The notes under the pieces are model-generated. The model was not told where the DNA came from and did not search any database. It worked only from the letters and a program-made list of their open reading frames with translations. Both the position numbers and the translations under genes were made by a program. Positions 7,614 to 15,054 of a stretch of 64,000 nt of DNA are shown one piece after another (within the stretch, counting starts at the first letter, position 1; each line of letters opens with the position of its first letter). The DNA comes from Arthrobacter agilis (lineage in GTDB: Bacteria; Actinomycetota; Actinomycetes; Actinomycetales; Micrococcaceae): contig NZ_JAUSXO010000001.1 in the NCBI RefSeq assembly GCF_030816075.1, positions 2,356,001 to 2,420,000 of the forward strand. The letters run 5' to 3'.

Positions 7614-9591
7614 TCAGCGGTCGGTCAGCACGAGGGCGTAGTCGAAGGGCTGCAGCGTGACGCCGTCCACGGTGTCCCCCGTGAGGGCGTCCTCGCCCTC
7701 CACCCGGATCTCCGCGGCTTCGTCGCCGTGGTTGATGACCGTGAGCAACCGGCCACGGCGGATCGCCTCGACCATCGGCGGGAGCCCGGGAAGCACCGGC
7801 TCCACGCCGGCCGCCGCGAACAGGTGCCCGAGTACCTGCCGTGCGCCGTCGTCGTCCGGCACGGTGGCGAGGTAGTAGGCGGCTCCTGCACCGCCGGGGC
7901 GCACGGTCAGCGCCGGCGCGCCGTGCCGGCGGGCCCCGTCGAAGGTCGCGAGGACCTCGGCGTCGATCACGTGGCCCTCCTCCGCGATGAGGGAACCCGT
8001 GAAGGCGAAGCCGGCGCCGGCGACCCGCGCCTCCTGCTGCCCGGGTCCCTGCGAGCCCGGCGCGACGAGGGCGCCGAAGTCCTCGACGACCACCCCGAGC
8101 AGATCGCGCACCTGGGTGCCGAATCCGCCGGCGCGGAAGCGGTCGTTCTCGTCGACCACGTCGCTGAAGGCCGTCACCAGCAGGTGTCCGGCCTGCTCCA
8201 CGAAGGCGACGAGGTTGCCGGCGGCCTGCTCCGTGAGCAGATAGAGGTGCGGCGCGATGACGGCGGCGTATCGGGTGAGGTCCGCTGTGGGCGGCAGGAT
8301 GTCGACCTGGACGTGGAGGCGGTGTGCGGCGTCGTACCAGCCCCGCACGAGGGACAGGTAGTCGAGGGAGGTGGGGTGGTCCGGGTTCTCGATGGCCCAC
8401 CAGTTCTCCCAGTCGAGCAGGATGGCGACGCGCGCGGTGCCGTCGTCGGCCGGAAGTCCCGGCAGCCGGCCGAGCTCCCCACCGAGCGGCCACCACCTCG
8501 CGCCAGGTCCGCGTCCCTGTCCCGGCGTGCGGCAGCATGGCGGAGTGGAACTTCTCCGACCCCGCCCGTGACTGGCGCCACTGGAAGAACAGGATGCCGT
8601 CGGCTCCGCGGGCCACGGCCTGCACGCTCTGGGCCGCGAGCTGCCCCGGCGCCTTGGGCGCGTTGGACGGCCGCCAGTTGACGGCGCTGGAGGCCTGCTC
8701 CATGAGCAGCCACGGGGTTCCCGGCTTGAGCGAGCGCATGAGGTCCCCGTGGAAGGCGCCCTCGCGGAAGCTCTCGGGATCGTTGGGGTCCGGGTACAGG
8801 TCGTCGCTGATGACGTCCAGCTCCGGCGCCCACTGCGCGTAGTTCGCCGGCTTGAAGGCCCCCATGAAATTGGTGGTGACGGGCTGCGTCGCCCCCGCGG
8901 CGCGGATGATGTCGCGCTCCATGCGGTAGCACTCGAGGAGCATGTCGGAGGTGAACCTGCGGTAGTCGAGGAGCTGGCCGGGGTTGTGGCTGTAGGGCGC
9001 GTGGCGGGGCGGGAAGACCTCACCGAAGGTGCCGTAGCGCTGGGACCAGAACATGGTGCCCCAGGCGTCGTTCAGTGCGTCGACCGTCCCGTAGCGCTTC
9101 TCCAGCCAGCCCCGGAAGGCGTCCCGCGCCGCATCGGAGTAGTCCACGTTCAGGTGGCAGCCGTACTCGTTGTTGACGTGCCAGAGCACGACGGCGGGGT
9201 GCTGCGCGTAGCGCTCCGCGATCCTCGTCACGAGGGCGGCGGCGAGCTTCCGGTAGGCCGGCGACGACGGCGCGTAGTGCTGGCGGCTGCCATGCCAGTA
9301 GGGTGATCCTTGCTCGTCGGCGGCCAGCATCTCCGGGTAGGCGACGGTGGCCCAGGGCGGCGGCGACGCCGTCGCGGTGGCGAGGTCCACGACGATGCCT
9401 CCCTCGTGGAGGAGGTCGATGATGCGGTCGAGCCAGTCGAAGTCGAACTCGTGCTCCGACGGCTGGATCCGGGCCCACGCGAAGATCCCGAGGCTGACCA
9501 TGGTCACCCCGGCCTCGCCCATGCGAGCCACGTCGTCCGGCCAGATCTCCTCGGGCCACTGTTCGGGGTTGTAATCGCCGCCGTAATGCAC
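7614..9591 (-). pseudogene. GH42 beta-galactosidase, interrupted by a +1 frameshift
   Basis: The first 368 residues are a typical GH42 barrel: opening MHYGGDYNPEQWPE, acid/base Glu142 in HVNNEYG and nucleophile Glu298 in LLMEQAS. At about 8484-8490 one extra base moves the frame; removing it joins TWREVVA to LGGELGRLPG and gives a continuous 658-residue protein with the trimerisation and C-terminal beta domains. As written, the N-terminal frame runs on as nonsense. There is no signal peptide, so it would act in the cytoplasm on imported galactosides, as Bacillus YesZ does for rhamnogalacturonan side-chain pieces (family knowledge). It is last in the operon of importer and DUF624 genes. A sequencing error and a real mutation are both possible. 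Confidence 0.88.
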
Positions 9592-9639
9592 GCGAGCTCC
9601 AGGGGTAGTCGGGGTGAACGGGGTTACCGGGGTGATCGG

Positions 9640-10278
9640 TCAGGACCGGGTTCGGCGGTCCCGGACGGAGGTGGCCAGCGCCGCGAACACCAGGCACCCG
9701 ATGCCGGGGACCACGAGCGGCGGCAGCTGCCAGGCGACGAGCGCGGTCAGGGCCACCGCGAAGACGAGCCACGCGACGCCGGCCGGGTCGTGCCGCGCGT
9801 CGCGGAGCCACTGGAGACCGGCGGTGCGCCAGGAGCACGAGGCCTGCCAGCGCGCCGTCGTCCCGGCAAGGCTCGCGAGCAGGCCGACGAGCAGGACGAC
9901 GCCCAGCGCCAGGACGAGCTGCCATCCCGGCAGGATCCGCGCAGCGGCGACGAGGATGTCGAGCAGCAGCAGCGCGACGCCCACGGCGACGCCGAGGCCC
10001 AGGAGCCAGCCGGTCCGCAGGGCCGCGGTGAAGTCCGCGGCGACATGCCGGAGCGGCGAGTCCTCGGCGCGGAGGAAGCGGTGGAGATGGGCCGAACCGG
10101 CGGCGAGGGCCGCAGGGATCGTGACGATCCCGAGCCCTGCCACACAGCACAGCACCCCGACCCACAGGACCTCGCCGAACAGGGCGAAGCGGGCACTCGC
10201 CCCGGGCCAGCGCAGGCCGCTTCCGTCGCGGGTGGCGGCTTCGCGCCCGCGGACGGCCTCGCGCTGGCGCCGGCTCAT
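9640..10278 (-). CDS. DUF624 (YesL-like) membrane protein
   Basis: A 212-residue integral membrane protein with about five hydrophobic segments (roughly residues 30-60, 88-110, 118-138, 168-185 and 188-205). The composition and the setting between CUT1 permeases and a glycosidase fit the DUF624 family, which includes Bacillus YesL of the rhamnogalacturonan locus. Its role in transport is not known. The ATG shares four bases with the stop of the upstream permease, so it belongs to the same operon. The GH42 gene starts 48 bases further on. Confidence 0.78.
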   Translation of the reverse strand: MSRRQREAVRGREAATRDGSGLRWPGASARFALFGEVLWVGVLCCVAGLGIVTIPAALAAGSAHLHRFLRAEDSPLRHVAADFTAALRTGWLLGLGVAVGVALLLLDILVAAARILPGWQLVLALGVVLLVGLLASLAGTTARWQASCSWRTAGLQWLRDARHDPAGVAWLVFAVALTALVAWQLPPLVVPGIGCLVFAALATSVRDRRTRS

Positions 10279-11195
10279 CCCTTGAGGCCCTGGGTGGCGA
10301 CGCCGTCGACGAGGAAGCGCTGGAAGATCACGAAGAACAGCATGACCGGCAGCAGCGCGAGCACGGAGATCGCGATGGTGGCGCCGTAGTCGGAGGTGCT
10401 CGTCTGGTCGTTGAAGATGCGCAGGGCGAGCGGCAGCGGGTACTTGTCCGGCGAGTTCAGGTAGAGCAGCGGACCGAGGAAATCGTTCCAGCTCCAGATG
10501 AACGCGAAGATCGACGACGTGATGATGGCGGGCTTGATGAGCGGCAGCGTGATGGAGAAGAAGATCCGCGTGTGGCCGCAGCCGTCGATGCGCGCGGCCT
10601 CGTCCAGCTCACGGGGCAGGTTACGGATGAACTGGACCATCAGGAACACGAAGAACGCCTCGGTGGCCAGGAACTTGCCGGCCAGGAGGGGCCAGAAGGT
10701 GTCGATCAGTCCGAGGTTCCGGAAGATGATGTACTGCGGGATGATCAGCACGTGGAACGGCAGGAGCAGCGTCCCGATCATGGCGGCGAAGAGCACCTTG
10801 CTGCCGCGGAAGTTGATGCGCGAGAAGGCGTACGCGGCCATCGAGGACGAGATGACGGTGCCGATGACAGCGCCGACCCCGAGGAGCAGGGAGTTGAGGA
10901 AGAACTTCCAGGTGGGGATCCCCGCGATGCCCTGCATCACCTTCACGAAGTTGTCGAAGGTCGGGTTCTCGGGGAAGAAGCCCTGGTTGCTGCCGAACTC
11001 GGCGTTCGGCTTGAGCGACGCCGAGACCATCCACAGCAGCGGGTAGAGCACGATGGCCGTGAGCGCGACGATGCCGATGATCCAGATGGCGGTCGGGATG
11101 TGCCGGCGCATCGGACGGCGGCGGGGCGCCCGCAGCGTGGGATCGCCGGGGTTCACGGGAACGGGGACGGCAGGGTTGGATTCGATCGTGGTCAC
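10275..11195 (-). CDS. Carbohydrate ABC importer permease, MalG type (YesQ-like position)
   Basis: Second permease of the importer, 306 residues from the GTG at 11195, which overlaps the stop of the first permease as GTGA. About 40 polar residues rich in Pro and Arg precede six membrane segments. The EAA loop is ELDEAARIDGCGHTR, near residue 200. It corresponds to YesQ in the Bacillus yes order. No ATPase is encoded here. Confidence 0.93.
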   Translation of the reverse strand: MTTIESNPAVPVPVNPGDPTLRAPRRRPMRRHIPTAIWIIGIVALTAIVLYPLLWMVSASLKPNAEFGSNQGFFPENPTFDNFVKVMQGIAGIPTWKFFLNSLLLGVGAVIGTVISSSMAAYAFSRINFRGSKVLFAAMIGTLLLPFHVLIIPQYIIFRNLGLIDTFWPLLAGKFLATEAFFVFLMVQFIRNLPRELDEAARIDGCGHTRIFFSITLPLIKPAIITSSIFAFIWSWNDFLGPLLYLNSPDKYPLPLALRIFNDQTSTSDYGATIAISVLALLPVMLFFVIFQRFLVDGVATQGLKG

Positions 11196-12178
11196 TTGGA
11201 GTCTCCTGCGTAGTGGACCCAGCTCTTGGAGGTGCGGAACAGGATGAAGGCGAGGACGCCGACGGCCAGCAGCAGGACCCATGCCATCGCCGACGCGTAG
11301 CCCATCTGGTTGTTGGCGAAAGCCCTCGTGTAGAGGTAGACGGTGTAGAAGTTCGTCGCACCGCCCGGGCCGCCCGTGCCGGACCCGATGATGTAGGCCG
11401 AGGCGAACACCTGGAAGGCGTTGATCATCTCGAGCAGCAGGTTGAAGAAGATGACCGGGGAGAGCATCGGCACGGTCACGCTGAGGAACTTGCGCCAGGC
11501 GCGGGCGCCGTCCACCGATGCCGCCTCGTACAGCTCGGCGGGGACCCCTTTGAGCCCGGCCAGGAAGATGACCATGGGGGCGCCGAACTGCCAGATGGCG
11601 AGGAGGATCATCATCGGCATGATGAGCGACGGATTACCGATCCAGCCGCCGAGGTTGATGCCGAAGAGGTTGAGCGTCCCGTCGACCGGGCCGTCGGTGG
11701 AGAACATGGCACGCCACACGATGGCGATGCTGACACTCGCTCCGATGAGGCTCGGTGCGTAGAACGCCGACCGGAAGAAGCCCGTGCCGCGTGCCTTGTA
11801 GTTGAGGAGCATCGCGACCCCGAGTGCGGCTGCGAGCTTGATGGGTGTTCCCACCAGCACGTAGATCAGGGTGATCCGCACCGAACTCCAGAACTTCTCG
11901 TCCCCGGCCATGCGGGTGAGGTTCTCGAGCCCGGTCCACTCGGGAGCGGTGAAGAGGTTGTAGTCGGTGAACGCGAGGTACAGCGACGCCACCATGGGGC
12001 CGAGGGTGAGGCCGATGAATCCCAGCAGCCACGGGGAGAGGAAGACGTAGCCTGCCACCGTGTCGCGGTTGCGGGGACGGCGGGGCCGGGGCGTGCCCGT
12101 CCGGCGGCCTGCCGCCGGACGGGCACCGGAATCGGCGGTGCGGGCTGTTGCTGGCGCGTGCGCCGAGTCCGTTGTCAC
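11192..12178 (-). CDS. Carbohydrate ABC importer permease, MalF type (YesP-like position)
   Basis: First permease of the importer, 328 residues. An Arg- and Pro-rich cytoplasmic tail of about 45 residues precedes the first membrane segment (VAGYVFLSPWLLGFIGLTLG). The EAA loop is ELYEAASVDGARAWRK. It starts 20 bases after the binding-protein stop and overlaps the next permease by four bases. Confidence 0.93.
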   Translation of the reverse strand: MTTDSAHAPATARTADSGARPAAGRRTGTPRPRRPRNRDTVAGYVFLSPWLLGFIGLTLGPMVASLYLAFTDYNLFTAPEWTGLENLTRMAGDEKFWSSVRITLIYVLVGTPIKLAAALGVAMLLNYKARGTGFFRSAFYAPSLIGASVSIAIVWRAMFSTDGPVDGTLNLFGINLGGWIGNPSLIMPMMILLAIWQFGAPMVIFLAGLKGVPAELYEAASVDGARAWRKFLSVTVPMLSPVIFFNLLLEMINAFQVFASAYIIGSGTGGPGGATNFYTVYLYTRAFANNQMGYASAMAWVLLLAVGVLAFILFRTSKSWVHYAGDSK

Positions 12179-12198
12179 GATCTAACTCCTTTGTCTGC

Positions 12199-13491
12199 CT
12201 AGCTACCGAGCGTGACGGAGGCTTCGTCGAAGAACTGCTTCGCGGCATCCTCCGGGGTCACGGCGCCCAGGCCGATGGACTTGCCGAGATCCCAGAAGGT
12301 CTGCTCGATGGCGCCGAAGCCGGAGACAGGTGCCGCCGGGGCGTCGCCCATGCGGTCCGAGACGGAATCGAGGTAGTCCTTGACGGCCTTGTCCGGTCCT
12401 TCGAGGTTCGCACCCTCGAGCTGCGTCTCCGAGGCGGGGATGCCGAGTGTCGCACCGAAGATCTCGCCGACCTCCGGGCTGTTGATGAGGAAGTCGACGA
12501 AGGCCGCCGCTGCCTCGGGGTGCTCCGTCGAGGACGACGCCGCCTGCATCAGGCCGACCTTGCGGTACAGGTCCTTCTCGTCCGGGTTGTCGGTGGGAGG
12601 AGCCACGATCGTGATCTCTTCGGCTCCGGAGTCACCCAGGTACCCGCCGAGGAAGTTGCTCCAGCTCATCTCGCTCGTGGTCAGGTTGCCACCGAAGCCG
12701 GACACGGGGTTGATCTCCTCGAGCTTGCTCTGCGGAACGGTGACCTTGTCGCGGTTCGCCTGGCCCTCGGTCCAGTGCTCGACGAGCTCCTCCTGCGTGA
12801 AGTTGAGCTCACCGTCCTCGGTGAACAGTTCGCGGCCCTGCTGGCGCAGCTTCAGTTCGAGATCCTGGATGCGCTGGGTGGTGTCGGTTCCTCCGTACAC
12901 CTTCCCGCCCGTGGCGTCGGTGACGGAGGCCATGTACGTGTCGTAGTCGTCCCAGCTCGTGCCGCCCTCGTAGGGTTCGACGCCGGCATCGGCGAGGAGC
13001 CCCGGGTTCTGGAAGACCGACCACGCGCTGTAACCGGTGGGGATGGCGAAGGTGCCGTCCTCGAGCTTGCCGGTGGTCAGCAGGCTCTCGTCGATGGCGT
13101 CGGTGGTGATGCCGTTGTCGAAGTAGTCCTCGAGGTTGAGGAGCAGGCCGTTGTCGCCGTACTGGCGGAGGTAGGTGTAGTCGAACTGCATGACGTCCGG
13201 CAATCCGCCGCCCGCCGCCTCGGTCTGGCGCTTCTCCCAGTACGAGGGGTAGTCGGTGAACGTGTCGTTGATCGTGATGTTCGGGAACTTCTCCTCGAAC
13301 GCCGCGATGGCCTCGTCGTAGCGGGCGGCGCGGTCGTCGTTGCCCCAGAACGTGTAGTTCAGGGTGATCTCTTCTTCGGTGTCGAGTGCTGCGGGTTCGC
13401 CCCCGCCGCCGCCACAACCGGTCAGGGCCAGGCCCGTGGCGGCCAGGGCTGCAACGCCCGTCAGGGTGCGCCTTGAGAGTGTGCGGAACAT
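12199..13491 (-). CDS. Sugar-binding lipoprotein of ABC importer (YesO-like position)
   Basis: Extracellular solute-binding protein, 430 residues, first gene of the importer-DUF624-GH42 operon. The ATG at 13491 was chosen because AGGAGG lies six bases before it and it gives a clean lipoprotein signal (MFRTLSRRTLTGVAAL, then the lipobox LTGC); in-frame codons further upstream would add about 30 non-signal residues. The mature part starts with a Gly-rich linker and then the family-1 strand ITLNYTFWGNDDR. The promoter shows a LacI-type operator and a second palindrome. Substrate is inferred from the neighbours: oligosaccharides of rhamnogalacturonan or galactan. Confidence 0.93.
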   Translation of the reverse strand: MFRTLSRRTLTGVAALAATGLALTGCGGGGGEPAALDTEEEITLNYTFWGNDDRAARYDEAIAAFEEKFPNITINDTFTDYPSYWEKRQTEAAGGGLPDVMQFDYTYLRQYGDNGLLLNLEDYFDNGITTDAIDESLLTTGKLEDGTFAIPTGYSAWSVFQNPGLLADAGVEPYEGGTSWDDYDTYMASVTDATGGKVYGGTDTTQRIQDLELKLRQQGRELFTEDGELNFTQEELVEHWTEGQANRDKVTVPQSKLEEINPVSGFGGNLTTSEMSWSNFLGGYLGDSGAEEITIVAPPTDNPDEKDLYRKVGLMQAASSSTEHPEAAAAFVDFLINSPEVGEIFGATLGIPASETQLEGANLEGPDKAVKDYLDSVSDRMGDAPAAPVSGFGAIEQTFWDLGKSIGLGAVTPEDAAKQFFDEASVTLGS

Positions 13492-13537
13492 CTTTGTCCT
13501 CCTGGAAAACTTCTTCGTCGGCCATCGCGGTACGCCT

Positions 13538-13555
13538 TGGGAAAGCGTTATCCCA
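13538..13555. promoter_or_regulatory. LacI-type operator downstream of the importer promoter
   Basis: On the minus strand it reads TGGGATAACGCTTTCCCA, an 18-bp palindrome with 5-bp perfect outer arms. It begins one base after the -10 box, so a bound repressor would cover the start of transcription. Sites of the same type occur before the PL11 lyase and the two oxidoreductase operons. Confidence 0.75.
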
Positions 13556-13556
13556 C

Positions 13557-13585
13557 AGCGTAGATTGAATCGTATCAATGGTCAA
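13557..13585 (-). promoter_or_regulatory. Sigma-70 promoter of the importer-GH42 operon
   Basis: On the minus strand, TTGACC at 13585-13580 and TACGCT at 13562-13557 are separated by exactly 17 bases. The start of transcription would fall inside the LacI-type operator. Confidence 0.7.
13564..13579. promoter_or_regulatory. Second palindrome filling the -35/-10 spacer
   Basis: ATTGAATCGTATCAAT has 5-bp perfect arms and 12 of 16 positions symmetric. It fills 16 of the 17 spacer bases of the importer promoter, so a protein bound here would compete with RNA polymerase. It differs from the GGGA-type operators, which suggests a second regulator (inference). Confidence 0.45.
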
Positions 13586-13654
13586 CAGTCTGATCCGGGA
13601 CCAGCTTGTCCGCGCTCTATCTTCGCTCATCGAAGCCGTGAAAGGATGCACCCC

Positions 13655-14638
13655 ATGCCCCAATTCGACCTGCCCCTGTCCCAGCTGCGGACCTATCTGC
13701 CCGATCGCGACGAACCCGCGGACTATGACGCCTTCTGGGACAAGACCCTCGCCGAGCAGCGGACCCACGCCGCCGCCCCCTCCTTCGAGGAGGTGGACGC
13801 GGGCTACACCCAGCTGGTCACGGAGGATGTCACGTTCGCCGGCTACGACGGCCAGCCGGTGAAGGGCTGGCTGCTCACCCCACGCCATCTTGCCGGCCCC
13901 CTGCCCACCGTCGTCACCTACATCGGCTACGGGGGCGGACGCGGACTGCTCGGCGAATGGACCGGACTGCCGAGCGCAGGATTCGCGCACTTCGTCATGG
14001 ACCTCCGGGGCCAGGGCTCGGGCCACCGGACCGGCGACACCGCGGACGGCACCCTCAACGGGCCACACTTCGGTGGATTCATGACGCTCGGCGTTCAAGA
14101 TCCCGAGACCTACTACTACCGCCGGCTGTTCGTGGACGCCGTGCACGCCGTCGAAGCCGCGCAGGCGCACCCCGCCGTCGACCCCTCCCGCGTGGTGATC
14201 TCCGGAGGCAGCCAGGGCGGGGGCATCACCCTCGCCGCAGCAGCCCTCGCGCAGCGCGTCATCGACACCCCGCCCGTCGGCGCCATCATCGATGTCCCGT
14301 TCCTCGCACACATGCGGCACGCCACGGAGATCGTCGACACGGCCCCGTACTCGGAGATCGCGAAGTATCTCGGCACCCGCCGGGACGCCGTCGACTCCGT
14401 CTTCCGTACACTCAGCTACTTCGACGGCGTGAACTTCGCGACGCGCAGCAGCATGCCGGCGATGTTCTCGGTCGGCCTGCTCGACGACGTATGCCCGCCG
14501 TCGTGCGTGTTCGCGGCCCACAACCACTACGCCGGCCCCAAGCGCATGAAGGTGTACCCGTACAACGGGCACGAGCAGGGCGGCGCCTTCCAGGACGTCG
14601 AGCACTTGGCCTTCATCCGGGAGCTCACGGGGGCCTGA
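13655..14638 (+). CDS. Acetyl esterase, AXE1/cephalosporin-C deacetylase family
   Basis: Alpha/beta-hydrolase of 327 residues, the usual size of AXE1 carbohydrate esterases, which remove acetyl groups from xylo-oligosaccharides and other sugars. Visible landmarks are DLRGQGSG, the nucleophile elbow GGSQGG (Ser near residue 188), the acid LLDDVCPP and the catalytic His in YNGHEQGG near the C-terminus. There is no signal peptide, so it acts on imported sugars. AAAGGA lies nine bases before the ATG at 13655; an in-frame ATG three codons earlier overlaps that site. Divergent from the importer operon, it fits as the deacetylase for acetylated pectic oligosaccharides, the job of YesT/YesY in Bacillus (inference). 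Confidence 0.87.
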   Translation: MPQFDLPLSQLRTYLPDRDEPADYDAFWDKTLAEQRTHAAAPSFEEVDAGYTQLVTEDVTFAGYDGQPVKGWLLTPRHLAGPLPTVVTYIGYGGGRGLLGEWTGLPSAGFAHFVMDLRGQGSGHRTGDTADGTLNGPHFGGFMTLGVQDPETYYYRRLFVDAVHAVEAAQAHPAVDPSRVVISGGSQGGGITLAAAALAQRVIDTPPVGAIIDVPFLAHMRHATEIVDTAPYSEIAKYLGTRRDAVDSVFRTLSYFDGVNFATRSSMPAMFSVGLLDDVCPPSCVFAAHNHYAGPKRMKVYPYNGHEQGGAFQDVEHLAFIRELTGA

Positions 14639-14640
14639 CC

Positions 14641-14654
14641 GCCGGGCGCCCGGC
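14641..14654. terminator. Short palindromic hairpin after the esterase
   Basis: GCCGGGCGCCCGGC is a perfect 14-bp palindrome two bases after the stop codon. A 5-bp stem with a 4-base loop can form. No T-run. Confidence 0.35.
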
Positions 14655-14666
14655 AGCACCCGCGTC

Positions 14667-14971
14667 CGGGCGTCCGATGGCGCCGCACCATGCCTGCCGA
14701 CACCCGGAGGGCCTGGTACCCGGGCGCCCGACGGCGCCGCACCCGCGTACCTTTCCCCGGGGCCCGTACCCGGATGCCCGAGGTCACCGCGCCCGGAAGT
14801 CCCACCCTCGAGGGCGGGGGACGATCGCACCGTCACCCCTGCTCGTCGACGCGCAGGGATCGTTCCCTCCGGTGAGCCTCTCGCCCCTGACCCTGGCGCC
14901 CGATCCGGCGCCTTGCGACGTCCGCGCCGTCGGACCCGGCCTGTGCCCGATCCGGCGCCGTACGACGTCCG
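14667..14971. repeat. Two degenerate direct repeats in a gene-free stretch
   Basis: The 416-base gap between the esterase and the PL11 lyase holds no supportable gene. A 23-base block at 14667-14689 recurs at 14721-14743 with two mismatches. A different 26-base block at 14899-14924 recurs at 14946-14971 with two mismatches, 47 bases on. The rest is GC-rich sequence with many CCCGG and GGCGCC elements. Origin unknown. Confidence 0.6.
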
Positions 14972-15054
14972 GCACCGACATGCTGCAGGAACAGGTCCGG
15001 CAGGACCGCGTGCCCGTCCGCACGCGATCCTGCCGGAGGTTCTGCCCGACGCCG

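Noticed and set aside
8484-8490. Programmed frameshifting in GH42
   Set aside because: There is no slippery heptamer or suitable downstream structure, and GH42 enzymes are made from a single frame in known cases; mutation or sequence error is simpler.
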